A stretch of 64,000 bases of DNA from JAIPEI01 sp964443135 (GTDB lineage: Bacteria; Desulfobacterota; DSM-4660; Desulfatiglandales; HGW-15), in assembly GCA_964443135.1 (NCBI GenBank), contig CAYUBQ010000009.1, forward strand, positions 26,008 to 90,007, in the 5' to 3' direction. Made by a program: the position numbers and the translations under genes. Numbering within the stretch: the first letter of the stretch is position 1; each line of letters begins with the position of its first letter. Below, in pieces: positions 9,501-15,443 of this stretch. The notes beneath the pieces were generated by a model. The model was not told the DNA's origin. It did not search any database and saw only the letters and a list, made by a program, of their open reading frames with translations.

Positions 9501-11321
9501 GTGCCCGTGACCGCGCGAAAGGACCGCTTTTTCTCGTCCCGTCTGAAGGAGCGACCCCTGGCCGCGGAACGCGGACCGGTCCTCGATCCCGGGCCCGGTC
9601 CCGTGATCGTCTTCTCCGGCGGCGCCCGGGGGATCACGCCACGGCTCGCCCGGTCCCTGGTCCCCCTGGCTCCCCGGATCGTCCTGCTGGGGCGGACCGT
9701 CCCGGATCCCGCCGGCGAGGCCGGGGGGCCTTCCGCCGAGGCGGCCGGGACCGTGGCCGGGCTTTCGAGACACGGTGTCGAGGTCTCTTATCTCCCCTGC
9801 GACGTCTCCGACGCCGCGAAGGTGGAGCGGGCCCTGGCCGAGGCGTTCTCCCGGTACGGGCGCATCGACGGCATTGTTCACGGGGCGGGCGTGGTACGCG
9901 ACGCCCTGGTCCCCTTCCTGACGCCCGAGGACGTCCGGTCCGTGCTTGGGGTCAAGCTGCTGGGGGCATGGAACCTCTACCGGTCCTCCTCCCACCGGGG
10001 CCTGCGGTTCTTCGTCGGCCTCTCCTCCATGGCGGCCCTGCAGGGCAACGTGGGCCAGACCGGCTACTGCGCGGCCAACCGCGCCATGACCGGACTGCTG
10101 GAGGCCATGGCGCGGCAGCAGCCCGGTCTCCTCGCGCGATCGTTGATCCTGCCTCCCCTGGAAGGGGCCGGCATGGCCGAAGACCCCGAGGTCCGGGAGC
10201 TGATGCGGCTGAGGGGCCTGGAGTCGGCCTTCGTGCACGTCGATGAGCTGGCCGCGGTGTTCCCCGAGGAGCTGTTCTCCGCCTCCCCGGCGGGGAGCGG
10301 GATCGTTCCGGCCAGGGTCGTGCCCGTGGTGAGGACGACCCCGGCCCCGGATGGAGATCCGCAGGGGGAGGGGGCGGGAACCTCGGACTGGGCCCCCTCC
10401 TTCGAACCGGACCGCTGGGCCATGCTGGACGGGATCGAGCGGCTCGACCCCGTCCGGGGACGGCTGTCGGCCCTGCGGACCTTCACCGGGGACCGGGACC
10501 TCTGGCTCGAGGACCACCGTCCATTCAAGTTCCTCGAGCACCCCATCGTCTCGGCGATCATGGCCGTGGAGACCTTCCTGGAGGCGGCCCTGCTCCTGAC
10601 GCCCGGACTGCCCGTCACCGGCGTGCGGCGGGTCGAGCTGAAGGAGATGCTGGCGTGCCCCCAGGAGCGGGGGCGGGAGGCCCGGATCGAGGGCCGCCGG
10701 CTCGGCCTGGATGCGGGCCGGATGATCACCCGGGTGGACCTGTCCGGAGCCGGGGTCTCTCCCACCGGAAAGGCCCTGGGCACCTGGATCCCCTGCTTCG
10801 AAGGGGAGGTCGTGCAGCAGGCCTCGAGCCCCCGGGAGGACGGTTTCGGTCCCGCCGTTTCCGCCGCCGAGCTCGACAGCCGGCCCATGGACCCGGACGA
10901 GGTCCGGGCCTGGTACGAGAGGCGAACCGCCCTCGGCCCCAGGTATCGGGTGATCGAACGTATGGAGGGAAGCGGTCCCGGGCGGGTGGCCGGTCTGCTG
11001 GTCTACCCCGGGAGCCGGGATTTCGCGGGCGGGCATGCGGCGCCGCTGCGCTACGCGGCCTACCTGCTGGAGGCCCTGATGCATCTGGCCAGCTTCTACG
11101 TGATCATGCGCGACGAGGAGGAGACCCGGGACCTCATCCCCGTGGGCATGGAGGAGGCCGCCTTCGGCCGTCCCTGCGCCCCCGGGGAGCGCATCCGGCT
11201 GGAAGGCCGCCTCCGTGTCGAAGCGCCGGAAGGGGTCCTGTGGGACGCGCGGGGGACCGCCGGGGAAGGGGAAACAGTCATGGCGGTGTCGGGACTGAAA
11301 ATGAACTGGTTCGGGACATGA
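3558..11321 (+). CDS. Iterative type I polyketide/PUFA-like synthase: (NMO-like)2-KS-AT-ACP-KR-DH
   Basis: Megasynthase of 2587 residues. A degenerate nitronate-monooxygenase/PfaD-like barrel (about 1-300) is followed by a second, complete-looking one (about 335-650), the likely enoyl reductase. The ketosynthase (about 690-1140) has Cys892 in AACAGS and the histidines of HATGT and KSQIGHT. The acyltransferase (about 1250-1560) has Ser1336 in GHSLGE and AFHSP, which suggests malonyl-CoA. The ACP (about 1675-1750) has DLSIRS, phosphopantetheine Ser1711. The ketoreductase (about 2010-2230) has SGGARGI and Tyr2170. The C-terminal double-hotdog dehydratase has His2320 in LEDHRP, but its second-half aspartate is unclear. 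No thioesterase is visible. The start at 3558 has AGGAG 6 bases upstream; an ATG at 3519 is less likely. The stop overlaps the next ATG (ATGA). Confidence 0.93.
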   Translation: MITPRHNPFLSFVWRPEEISPAVTAMSRRTSTRAVFDCSGVRPGRCVTALLEARATDVKLSSGFFLSEDLEPFLKITGVRNAWVEIHPAAMQDGGDAFRERLGRLASKRDLRCIPVSGDASFLAGAVRMKDPPAAVALKGAEASGFTGTETAGTLFALLRSLTRGRGDGPGLIVWGGISTPEAAAAFLCTGARGIVFESLHWGTSLVRATPESKERIARIRPEHTAVAGRGAGLPCRVFDRGNSAAGREIRRLYRQPRPFYEAVLEKAVHPLDCSLSREDLAFLGPEAGFAGSFRRRFGEDTEEAVQGFAEETAAFQDRATEISNRARGGPAAQVLGTARPVIQGAMSWISDVPGFARSVAEAGGLPTLALGMKNGRLLDREPGPPGAFLDDRPYAVNVVALPENPHLDEQLAWIERIRPPFAVIAAGEPSRAEALRRTGAEVIYVASSQGLLRLALEAGIRWLVLEGSEAGGHVGEHTTLTLAQAALEMRRREPDLFEGCRIVLAGGIYDRETAFRAFMLGADAVQMGTAYLATEEIVASGALSPLYQRLVLESPPGGTAVSGEGAGLRVRSLRTPKLEEIRSLEDAFDRGACDEITFRSRLEAMSAGSLLVAARGVDRPGGAVLDETTCLEQGQFMSGAVAGLISGTKTVASLHREVAEGDLDLTLPERVRAGGTAAVRSREARDGAGRVAITGMAMVNALGRSPEAIWEAALAMRSGVSGIPPSRWDHSLHYDPDPRAPGRTYCRTGAFQDLRISRKDLGVAPQDFRTMTDATRLTLWLAERAISGSGLLESDVPRERIGVVICQNSGEAAVTMSDLVLTMQAREIGGMLREAAALSPEQEEAAVEAIRSGRLCVDDTTLLGRLNSAAAGFLCNRYGFQGPSHAVTAACAGSLVALYTAVQLIRNGIIDAAVVGGGEECLHPSHYLEFSALKALAGLSGGDRPPEESSRPFDAERDGMVLGEGGAVVVVERADTAEKRHAPIHAWITGVGASNSHLGMVESLAETQEIALRSAFADAGYGPDTVDLVACHATGTVQGDVEEVRALKRFFPRGRRTTLTSYKSQIGHTLGASGLMSLIHGVSAMQAGVFPGTLNYRRKDPRIDLEGWGFHVPAEPLAWKAGGKGPRRVMVNAFGFGGANYVVHLEEHVNGAGPADRRLLSGDAPGAAPGTPTEPFAPGLSGVQCVMWTGAGRPCRVGVPAEGEGEARAKLDALGRHLSDCPPGPASERALAREGVFAAPAGDPAPPLAFVFTGQGSQYRGAGRALYRTFPSVRAWMDRIAGLAGFDLLGLLFDSGEEELRNTRWQQPALYTLEYAMVRSLMDLGVVPSAVAGHSLGELVALSVAGVFSWEDGFRIVDKRAQCMEKAAALTRDPGIMVAVDAPADVLRERTAGSPGLFFTNFNSPRQTVLGGDTRKLRDLMESLKAEGYRATQLDVSMAFHSPVMAVIREEMAAFVAGIPFHAPKIPVVSNTTKRPFPDDPDESRRILMAHLESPVHWMQNVETLWSELGVRVFVEIGPRDTLCGLIRDTVADATVVPACLPENEVRAFRSAAARLYSLGHWDPPAGPLRHGAPPVREPRPQPWRDRAARVVRREIDAFLLDSFGPELKPRLLAALRREVRPDLSEEALDRLLGSEEASPASTETPPGGDPDRAAGGAHLRVEKGPPPPAGSAETDTLEAMIRIIMEATGYDRDEIEPDMDLRQDLSIRSSRLPVIMAAAEERFGTVVRLEDFLGLRTVREVADRIAQLARHAGRGGPGPDTSTALKPVPPAEGPLPEESAPVEREKAPLRRWAFEEVELSPPRRNLLSGQGRPVVVLTPEKGFEPAASLAKLMEREHGMKPVVLPYLDRKARHGNLCSAEGAGRLAGTLEEISSLGGLVLVMEGPSRDLAGEMERTPPLLTGFFQCLKAFLASRDKAFVLAFQTVGDREGGGPAWEGVQGMLLAAALEVPDVLFRSMALCGRVDPGRALAAALDADLSVVPVTARKDRFFSSRLKERPLAAERGPVLDPGPGPVIVFSGGARGITPRLARSLVPLAPRIVLLGRTVPDPAGEAGGPSAEAAGTVAGLSRHGVEVSYLPCDVSDAAKVERALAEAFSRYGRIDGIVHGAGVVRDALVPFLTPEDVRSVLGVKLLGAWNLYRSSSHRGLRFFVGLSSMAALQGNVGQTGYCAANRAMTGLLEAMARQQPGLLARSLILPPLEGAGMAEDPEVRELMRLRGLESAFVHVDELAAVFPEELFSASPAGSGIVPARVVPVVRTTPAPDGDPQGEGAGTSDWAPSFEPDRWAMLDGIERLDPVRGRLSALRTFTGDRDLWLEDHRPFKFLEHPIVSAIMAVETFLEAALLLTPGLPVTGVRRVELKEMLACPQERGREARIEGRRLGLDAGRMITRVDLSGAGVSPTGKALGTWIPCFEGEVVQQASSPREDGFGPAVSAAELDSRPMDPDEVRAWYERRTALGPRYRVIERMEGSGPGRVAGLLVYPGSRDFAGGHAAPLRYAAYLLEALMHLASFYVIMRDEEETRDLIPVGMEEAAFGRPCAPGERIRLEGRLRVEAPEGVLWDARGTAGEGETVMAVSGLKMNWFGT

Positions 11322-11944
11322 TGCGCGCAAGGGACATCCCGGGCCCGCCGGACGGCCTGCTCGGCCCCGGGTTGGCCTGCGCCTCCATGGCCTCCCGGCC
11401 CGGAGAGGAGGAGGCCCTCCTGGGGGCGCTGATGGACCGGGTCCGACCCGCTGCGGGGCGGTCCGCAGGGGGAGGGGGCCCCGGGTTGCTTCGGGTGACG
11501 AGGGACCGTCGGGGTTGCCCCTGCATTGCAGGGGCCGCCGCGCCCTGTTCCGTTTCGTTCAGCCGCCAGGGGGGCCGGACCTGGGCGGCCTTGAGCCTGC
11601 AGGGTCGGGTGGGGGTGGATGCGGCTTCCCCGGACGAGTTCGAGGCGCCGTACCCGTTCCACCGCGTCTTTCACGACGTCGAGTGGACGGGGGCGGCGCC
11701 GTTTTGCGCCGGGGACCGCCGCGACGGCGCCGCCCTGCTCTGGACGCTGAAGGAGGCGGCCGTCAAGGCGTTGGGGCTGGGCTTCGTCGGCCTGGACCCC
11801 CTCGAGGTGATCGTCCGCCCGCGGCGGGAGGAGGGGCCGAGGCCACGATTCACCGTCAGGGCCCGGTCCGCACGGCTTCGCGCCCGCTCGATGCGGGAGC
11901 GGGGGCGGTGGCTCTCGCTGGCCCTGTGGGAGGTTGGACCGTGA
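11318..11944 (+). CDS. 4'-phosphopantetheinyl transferase (Sfp-like)
   Basis: A 208-residue protein that would load the 4'-phosphopantetheine arm of CoA onto the ACP of the upstream synthase. The two family motifs are visible: GVDAAS, with the Mg-binding Asp101, and WTLKEAAVKALG, with Trp142, Lys145 and Glu146. The first motif is usually GxDxE; here the second acidic residue is Ala, so metal ligation may differ. The N-terminal 60 residues are weakly conserved. Its ATG overlaps the synthase stop by 4 bases and its own stop overlaps the next start (GTGA), so the three genes are translationally coupled. It is probably the dedicated activating enzyme of this synthase. Confidence 0.87.
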   Translation: MMRARDIPGPPDGLLGPGLACASMASRPGEEEALLGALMDRVRPAAGRSAGGGGPGLLRVTRDRRGCPCIAGAAAPCSVSFSRQGGRTWAALSLQGRVGVDAASPDEFEAPYPFHRVFHDVEWTGAAPFCAGDRRDGAALLWTLKEAAVKALGLGFVGLDPLEVIVRPRREEGPRPRFTVRARSARLRARSMRERGRWLSLALWEVGP

Positions 11945-13065
11945 CGGCCCTCGAGGTGGTCCCCGTTCGGAGCGGCAGGGACCTGAAGGCCTTCGTGGAG
12001 CTGCCCTGGTCCGTTTACGGAGAGGACCCCTGCTGGGTTCCTCCCATCAAGCGATCCGTCGCGCACCTCCTCGACCCGAAGAAGCATCCCTTTTGGGCCT
12101 TCTCCGAGCGGGAGCTGTTTCTCGCCAGGCGCGGGTCCGAAACGGTCGGCCGGATCGCCGCCATCGTGGACGGAAACCACAACCGATACCACGGGGAGCG
12201 CATGTGCGCCTGGGGGTTTTTCGAGTGCAGGCAGGACCCCGAGGCCGCGGCCGGTCTGTTCTCCTCCGTGGAGCGGTGGGCTCGGGAGCGGGGCATGGCC
12301 TTCCTGCGGGGACCGCTGAACCCGTCCACGAACTACGAGATCGGCCTGCTCGTGGAGGGGTTCGACACCCCCCCTGCGCTGATGATGCCCCACAACCCCC
12401 CCTACTACCCCGAGATGGCGTTCCTGTGCGGGCACAGGAAGGAAAAGGATCTGTACGCCTACCGGTTCACCGAGGACCACGAGATCCCGGGCTGGATCCT
12501 GGATCAGGCCGAGCGAGCCGGCCGCCGCAGCGGGCTCAGGATCCGCGGGATGAAGGCGGATCCCAAGGGCGGGGAGGAGATGCGCCTCATCCAGCAGGTG
12601 TACCGGGACTGCTGGAGCCGGAACTGGGGGTTCGTCCCCATGACGGACAAAGAGGTGACCTTTACCATCCGGGAGCTCGTGCCCATCTTCGACCCCGACT
12701 TCGCTTTTTTCCTCTACCACGGGGACGAGGCCGTGGGCCTCTGCGTGATCGTCCCGGACGTCAACCCGCTGCTGAAACGGTTCAACGGGAGCCTGGGCCC
12801 GGCGGCCCTGGTCAAGAAGTTCCTCTACGCCTCCGAGATCACCGGTCTGCGGGGACTGCTCTTCGGGATCAAGGAGGACTATCGCCAGTCCGGTGCGCCC
12901 TACTTCGTCCTGGGGTATTTGCTCGAGTCCCTGAGAAGGCGGTCCAGGTACCGGTACCTGGAGCTGGGGTGGAACCTGGAGGACAATGCCGCCATCAACC
13001 TCCTGTACGAGGAGGGTGGGGGCCGGCCGGTCAAGCGGTATCGGCTCTATCGAAAGAACCTGTAG
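11941..13065 (+). CDS. GNAT-fold acyltransferase, YghO / bacterial ceramide synthase-like
   Basis: A 374-residue protein of the YghO-type GNAT superfamily. Characteristic stretches are the RGPLNPSTNYEIGLLVEGF region near residue 122, then PPALMMPHNPPYY near residue 140, and a C-terminal RYLELGWNLEDN stretch before a family-typical RYRLYRKNL ending. From memory, a protein of this type in Caulobacter is the bacterial ceramide synthase that N-acylates sphingoid bases; that link needs checking. In this operon, with an oxoamine synthase and a ceramide-glucosyltransferase-like GT, N-acylation of an amino lipid is a sensible role. The GTG start at 11941 overlaps the PPTase stop by 4 bases. Another acyl or aminoacyl transfer is possible. 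Confidence 0.8.
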   Translation: MTALEVVPVRSGRDLKAFVELPWSVYGEDPCWVPPIKRSVAHLLDPKKHPFWAFSERELFLARRGSETVGRIAAIVDGNHNRYHGERMCAWGFFECRQDPEAAAGLFSSVERWARERGMAFLRGPLNPSTNYEIGLLVEGFDTPPALMMPHNPPYYPEMAFLCGHRKEKDLYAYRFTEDHEIPGWILDQAERAGRRSGLRIRGMKADPKGGEEMRLIQQVYRDCWSRNWGFVPMTDKEVTFTIRELVPIFDPDFAFFLYHGDEAVGLCVIVPDVNPLLKRFNGSLGPAALVKKFLYASEITGLRGLLFGIKEDYRQSGAPYFVLGYLLESLRRRSRYRYLELGWNLEDNAAINLLYEEGGGRPVKRYRLYRKNL

Positions 13066-13091
13066 CCCGGCTTTCGGGAAAAGGGGCTCCC

Positions 13092-14636
13092 TTGCGCGTT
13101 CTCCTGATCAACACCAACACGAAGGACGACGTGCTCGCGGCCCCTCCCATCGGCTTGGGCTACGTGGCCTCGGCCGCCTCCCGGGCGGGACACGAGGTGC
13201 GGGTGCTGGACCTCTGCTTCCAACGGCGGGTCCGGCGCAGCCTGGAGCGGGAGATCCGGGGGTTCCGTCCCGACCTGGTGGGGCTCTCCATCCGCAACCT
13301 GGACAACGTGAATCTGCTCCACCCCATCTCCTATGTGCCTTTTGCAGCGGAGATTGCGGGTTGGGTCCGGGGAATCACCGACGCACCCGTCGTCCTGGGA
13401 GGATCCGGCGCGAGCATCTGTCCGGAGGGCGTGCTCCGGGAGCTGAGGGCGGATTACGTGGTCGCGGCCCACGGGGAACGGCCGTTCGTGAGGATGCTGG
13501 AGGCCATGGAAGGGGGCGGGGCCCCGGAGGGGATCCCCGGGGTCGGGTGTGTGCGGGACGGATCGTTCCGGCTCAACCCGCCGGAGCGGCCCTGGGTGCG
13601 GCCGGGCGCCAGCCGGCTCCACCGGTGGGTTCCCATGGCCCCCTATCGGGCCATGGGATGCAGCTACCCCGTGCAGACCAAGCGCGGTTGCCGGCATCGT
13701 TGCGTCTACTGCGTGTACAACGGGATCCTGGAGGGACACGGTCTCATCCCGAGGGACCCCGTCGAGGTGGTGGACGAGCTGGAGGAGGTCCATCACAGGG
13801 TGAGGCCCGACACCTTCATCTTCGTCGACGCGGTCTTCAACGATCCCGTGGACCACAGCGCGGCGATCCTGGAGGAGATCCTTCGAAGGCCCTGGAAGGC
13901 GCGTTTCACGGCCATGGGCGTCAGCCCCCGCGGGCTCACCCGGGACCGGTTGGATCTGATGTGGCGGGCCGGCTTCAGGTCTTTCATGTCGAGCCCGGAC
14001 ACGGCCTCCGGGGCCGTGCTGGAGAGCTACCGCAAGGGCTTTTCCATCGACGACCTGGCCCATGCCGTCGAGGCGCTGAACCGGACCCGGTTCACCGTGT
14101 TCTGGTACTTCCTGCTGGGCGGTCCGGGCGAGACCACGGGGACCGTGCAGGAGAGCTTCGACTTCGTCGTGGACCGCCTGGACCCCGGCCGCAGGCCGCC
14201 CTATCACATGGCCTTCTTCTTCCTGGGCATCCGGGTGCACCCGCACACACCCGTCGCGGACCTGGCACTGGAGCAGGGCTTGATCGGCGAGGAGAGCGAT
14301 CCCCTGTACCCGCTCTGGTACGTCTCCCCGGACCTGGACCTGGAGACCGCACTGGAGGGGTTGGACCGCCTGTCGAGGACCCGTGACTGGATCGTTCCCG
14401 GCACGCTCGAACGGTACTTTCCGTGGACGCGGTGGCTGAAGGTCGTGGGCCGCTTTCTCCCCCTGCCCAAACCCTACTGGCGTCACACCTGGGGATACGC
14501 CCGGCTGATGCGCCGGCTCGGGATCGATACCTCTCTTCGGCCCGCGGCTGCGGCCTCGGCCGTCCGGAGCGCCCTGGAACGGCAGAAGGACGGAGCCGGC
14601 GGCCCGGGCGTGCGGCATCGGTCGGGGAAGGCCTGA
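13092..14636 (+). CDS. B12-binding-type radical SAM enzyme
   Basis: A 514-residue protein with an N-terminal cobalamin-binding-type Rossmann domain (about residues 1-140, opening RVLLINTNTKD, then PIGLGYVASAA) and a radical SAM barrel with C-x3-C-x2-C at Cys200, Cys204 and Cys207 (GCRHRCVYC). The classical DxHxxG cobalamin motif is not seen, as in many BchE/HpnP-like members, so B12 use is uncertain. The family does methylations, cyclisations and rearrangements on lipids, tetrapyrroles and natural products. The TTG start at 13092 follows AAGGGGC by about 5 bases; an upstream extension of this frame overlaps the GNAT gene and is not real. It is the last gene of the operon, 26 bases after the GNAT gene. 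Confidence 0.86.
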   Translation: MRVLLINTNTKDDVLAAPPIGLGYVASAASRAGHEVRVLDLCFQRRVRRSLEREIRGFRPDLVGLSIRNLDNVNLLHPISYVPFAAEIAGWVRGITDAPVVLGGSGASICPEGVLRELRADYVVAAHGERPFVRMLEAMEGGGAPEGIPGVGCVRDGSFRLNPPERPWVRPGASRLHRWVPMAPYRAMGCSYPVQTKRGCRHRCVYCVYNGILEGHGLIPRDPVEVVDELEEVHHRVRPDTFIFVDAVFNDPVDHSAAILEEILRRPWKARFTAMGVSPRGLTRDRLDLMWRAGFRSFMSSPDTASGAVLESYRKGFSIDDLAHAVEALNRTRFTVFWYFLLGGPGETTGTVQESFDFVVDRLDPGRRPPYHMAFFFLGIRVHPHTPVADLALEQGLIGEESDPLYPLWYVSPDLDLETALEGLDRLSRTRDWIVPGTLERYFPWTRWLKVVGRFLPLPKPYWRHTWGYARLMRRLGIDTSLRPAAAASAVRSALERQKDGAGGPGVRHRSGKA

Positions 14637-14652
14637 TCCGGCACGCCCGGGC
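14602..14652 (+). terminator. Inverted repeat at the end of the lipid operon, terminator-like
   Basis: Perfect 12-base arms (GCCCGGGCGTGC at 14602 and its complement at 14641) flank the stop codon of the last operon gene. A T-rich stretch with runs of T follows near 14664-14677. The loop is long (27 bases) and the T-tract is not immediately adjacent, so this could be a transcript-end hairpin rather than a textbook intrinsic terminator. Confidence 0.45.
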
Positions 14653-14755
14653 GCGAGGGGTCAGTTCTTCTTCTTTTTCCGCATCAGGGGCGCATCGTGG
14701 AGGTCACCGCCTGATCAAAGCGACGTCATGATGAGCAAAAAGGGAGGCCGCGCCC

Positions 14756-15196
14756 TCACCCCTCCAACCGGGCCAGCTCGGACTCTCTCAGGGCGATGCG
14801 GGCCCTGGCGAGGCGCGTGTAGTAGGACCTGGCCTTGGCTGCGTCTCCCCGCGCCAGCGCCTTGAGCAGGTCCCCCTCCAGCTCGGCCACCTCGAGGAGG
14901 TGGTAGTAGTCCAGGGACTCCTTCAGGTGGGCCAGCACGATGAGCGCCGTGAGGACGGGGTGGTTGTTGGTCACGTTGGCGTCCGGGTACTGTGTCCCGT
15001 GCTCCAGCTCCACCTCGAGCCCGACTCGAAACGCCTCCGGGTCGATCTCCATGCCTTCCTGGTTCACCTGCTCCAGGAGGATCCGCGCCTCCTCGTCGTT
15101 GACCCGGGCCTCGCTCATGCCGGTCCAGTCCCGAAGGCCCAGCTCCCGGCACACCCGCTTCACCTCGTCCTGGGTGATGTACTCCGGAATCTCCAT
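14756..15196 (-). CDS. DUF5661-like protein
   Basis: A 146-residue soluble protein of unknown function. It starts at 15196 with MEIPEYITQDEV and has AAGGAGGA just upstream, so the longer upstream frame is not used. Its central part (residues about 55-85: EHGTQYPD, then NHPVLTALIVLAHLKE, then DYYHLLEVAE) resembles the DUF5661 family, in which a conserved His-containing helix is typical. The C-terminus is a charged helical region. It is transcribed toward the end of the lipid operon (convergent) and away from the MATE gene (divergent), so it looks like a stand-alone gene. Confidence 0.75.
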   Translation of the reverse strand: MEIPEYITQDEVKRVCRELGLRDWTGMSEARVNDEEARILLEQVNQEGMEIDPEAFRVGLEVELEHGTQYPDANVTNNHPVLTALIVLAHLKESLDYYHLLEVAELEGDLLKALARGDAAKARSYYTRLARARIALRESELARLEG

Positions 15197-15443
15197 CTCC
15201 TTCCTCCTTGATCGGGTTGGGTTGCGTTCGGCCTCGCGTGAGGCATGCCATGCTCCGGGTGTACCACAGGGTCCCCGAAGGGACAAGGGGCGAGCCGAGG
15301 GGGGAATCCGCCGAGGGCCGCTGCGTTCCCCCGGTTGATTTTCCCGCCCGTCCGTGAGAGAACAGATCGGCCCGGCCGGCCGTGGGTCTTCCAGACCTCT
15401 CTGCCGGGCGACGGACACGGGATCCTTGGAGGGAACTGACCTC

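Noticed and set aside
5741..10246. Plus-strand open frame of 1501 codons in another frame of the megasynthase
   Set aside because: Low-complexity Arg/Gly/Pro translation, no ribosome-binding site and fully inside the real gene.
5673..11330. Very long antisense open frame (1885 codons) opposite the megasynthase
   Set aside because: It is the reverse shadow of a GC-rich gene; its translation is Gly/Pro/Arg/His-rich with no domain, and the sense frame has intact KS, AT, ACP and KR motifs.
14637..14755. Tiny lysine-rich minus-strand frame beginning MRKKKKN
   Set aside because: Only seven codons and no homology signal; probably part of the T-rich terminator region.
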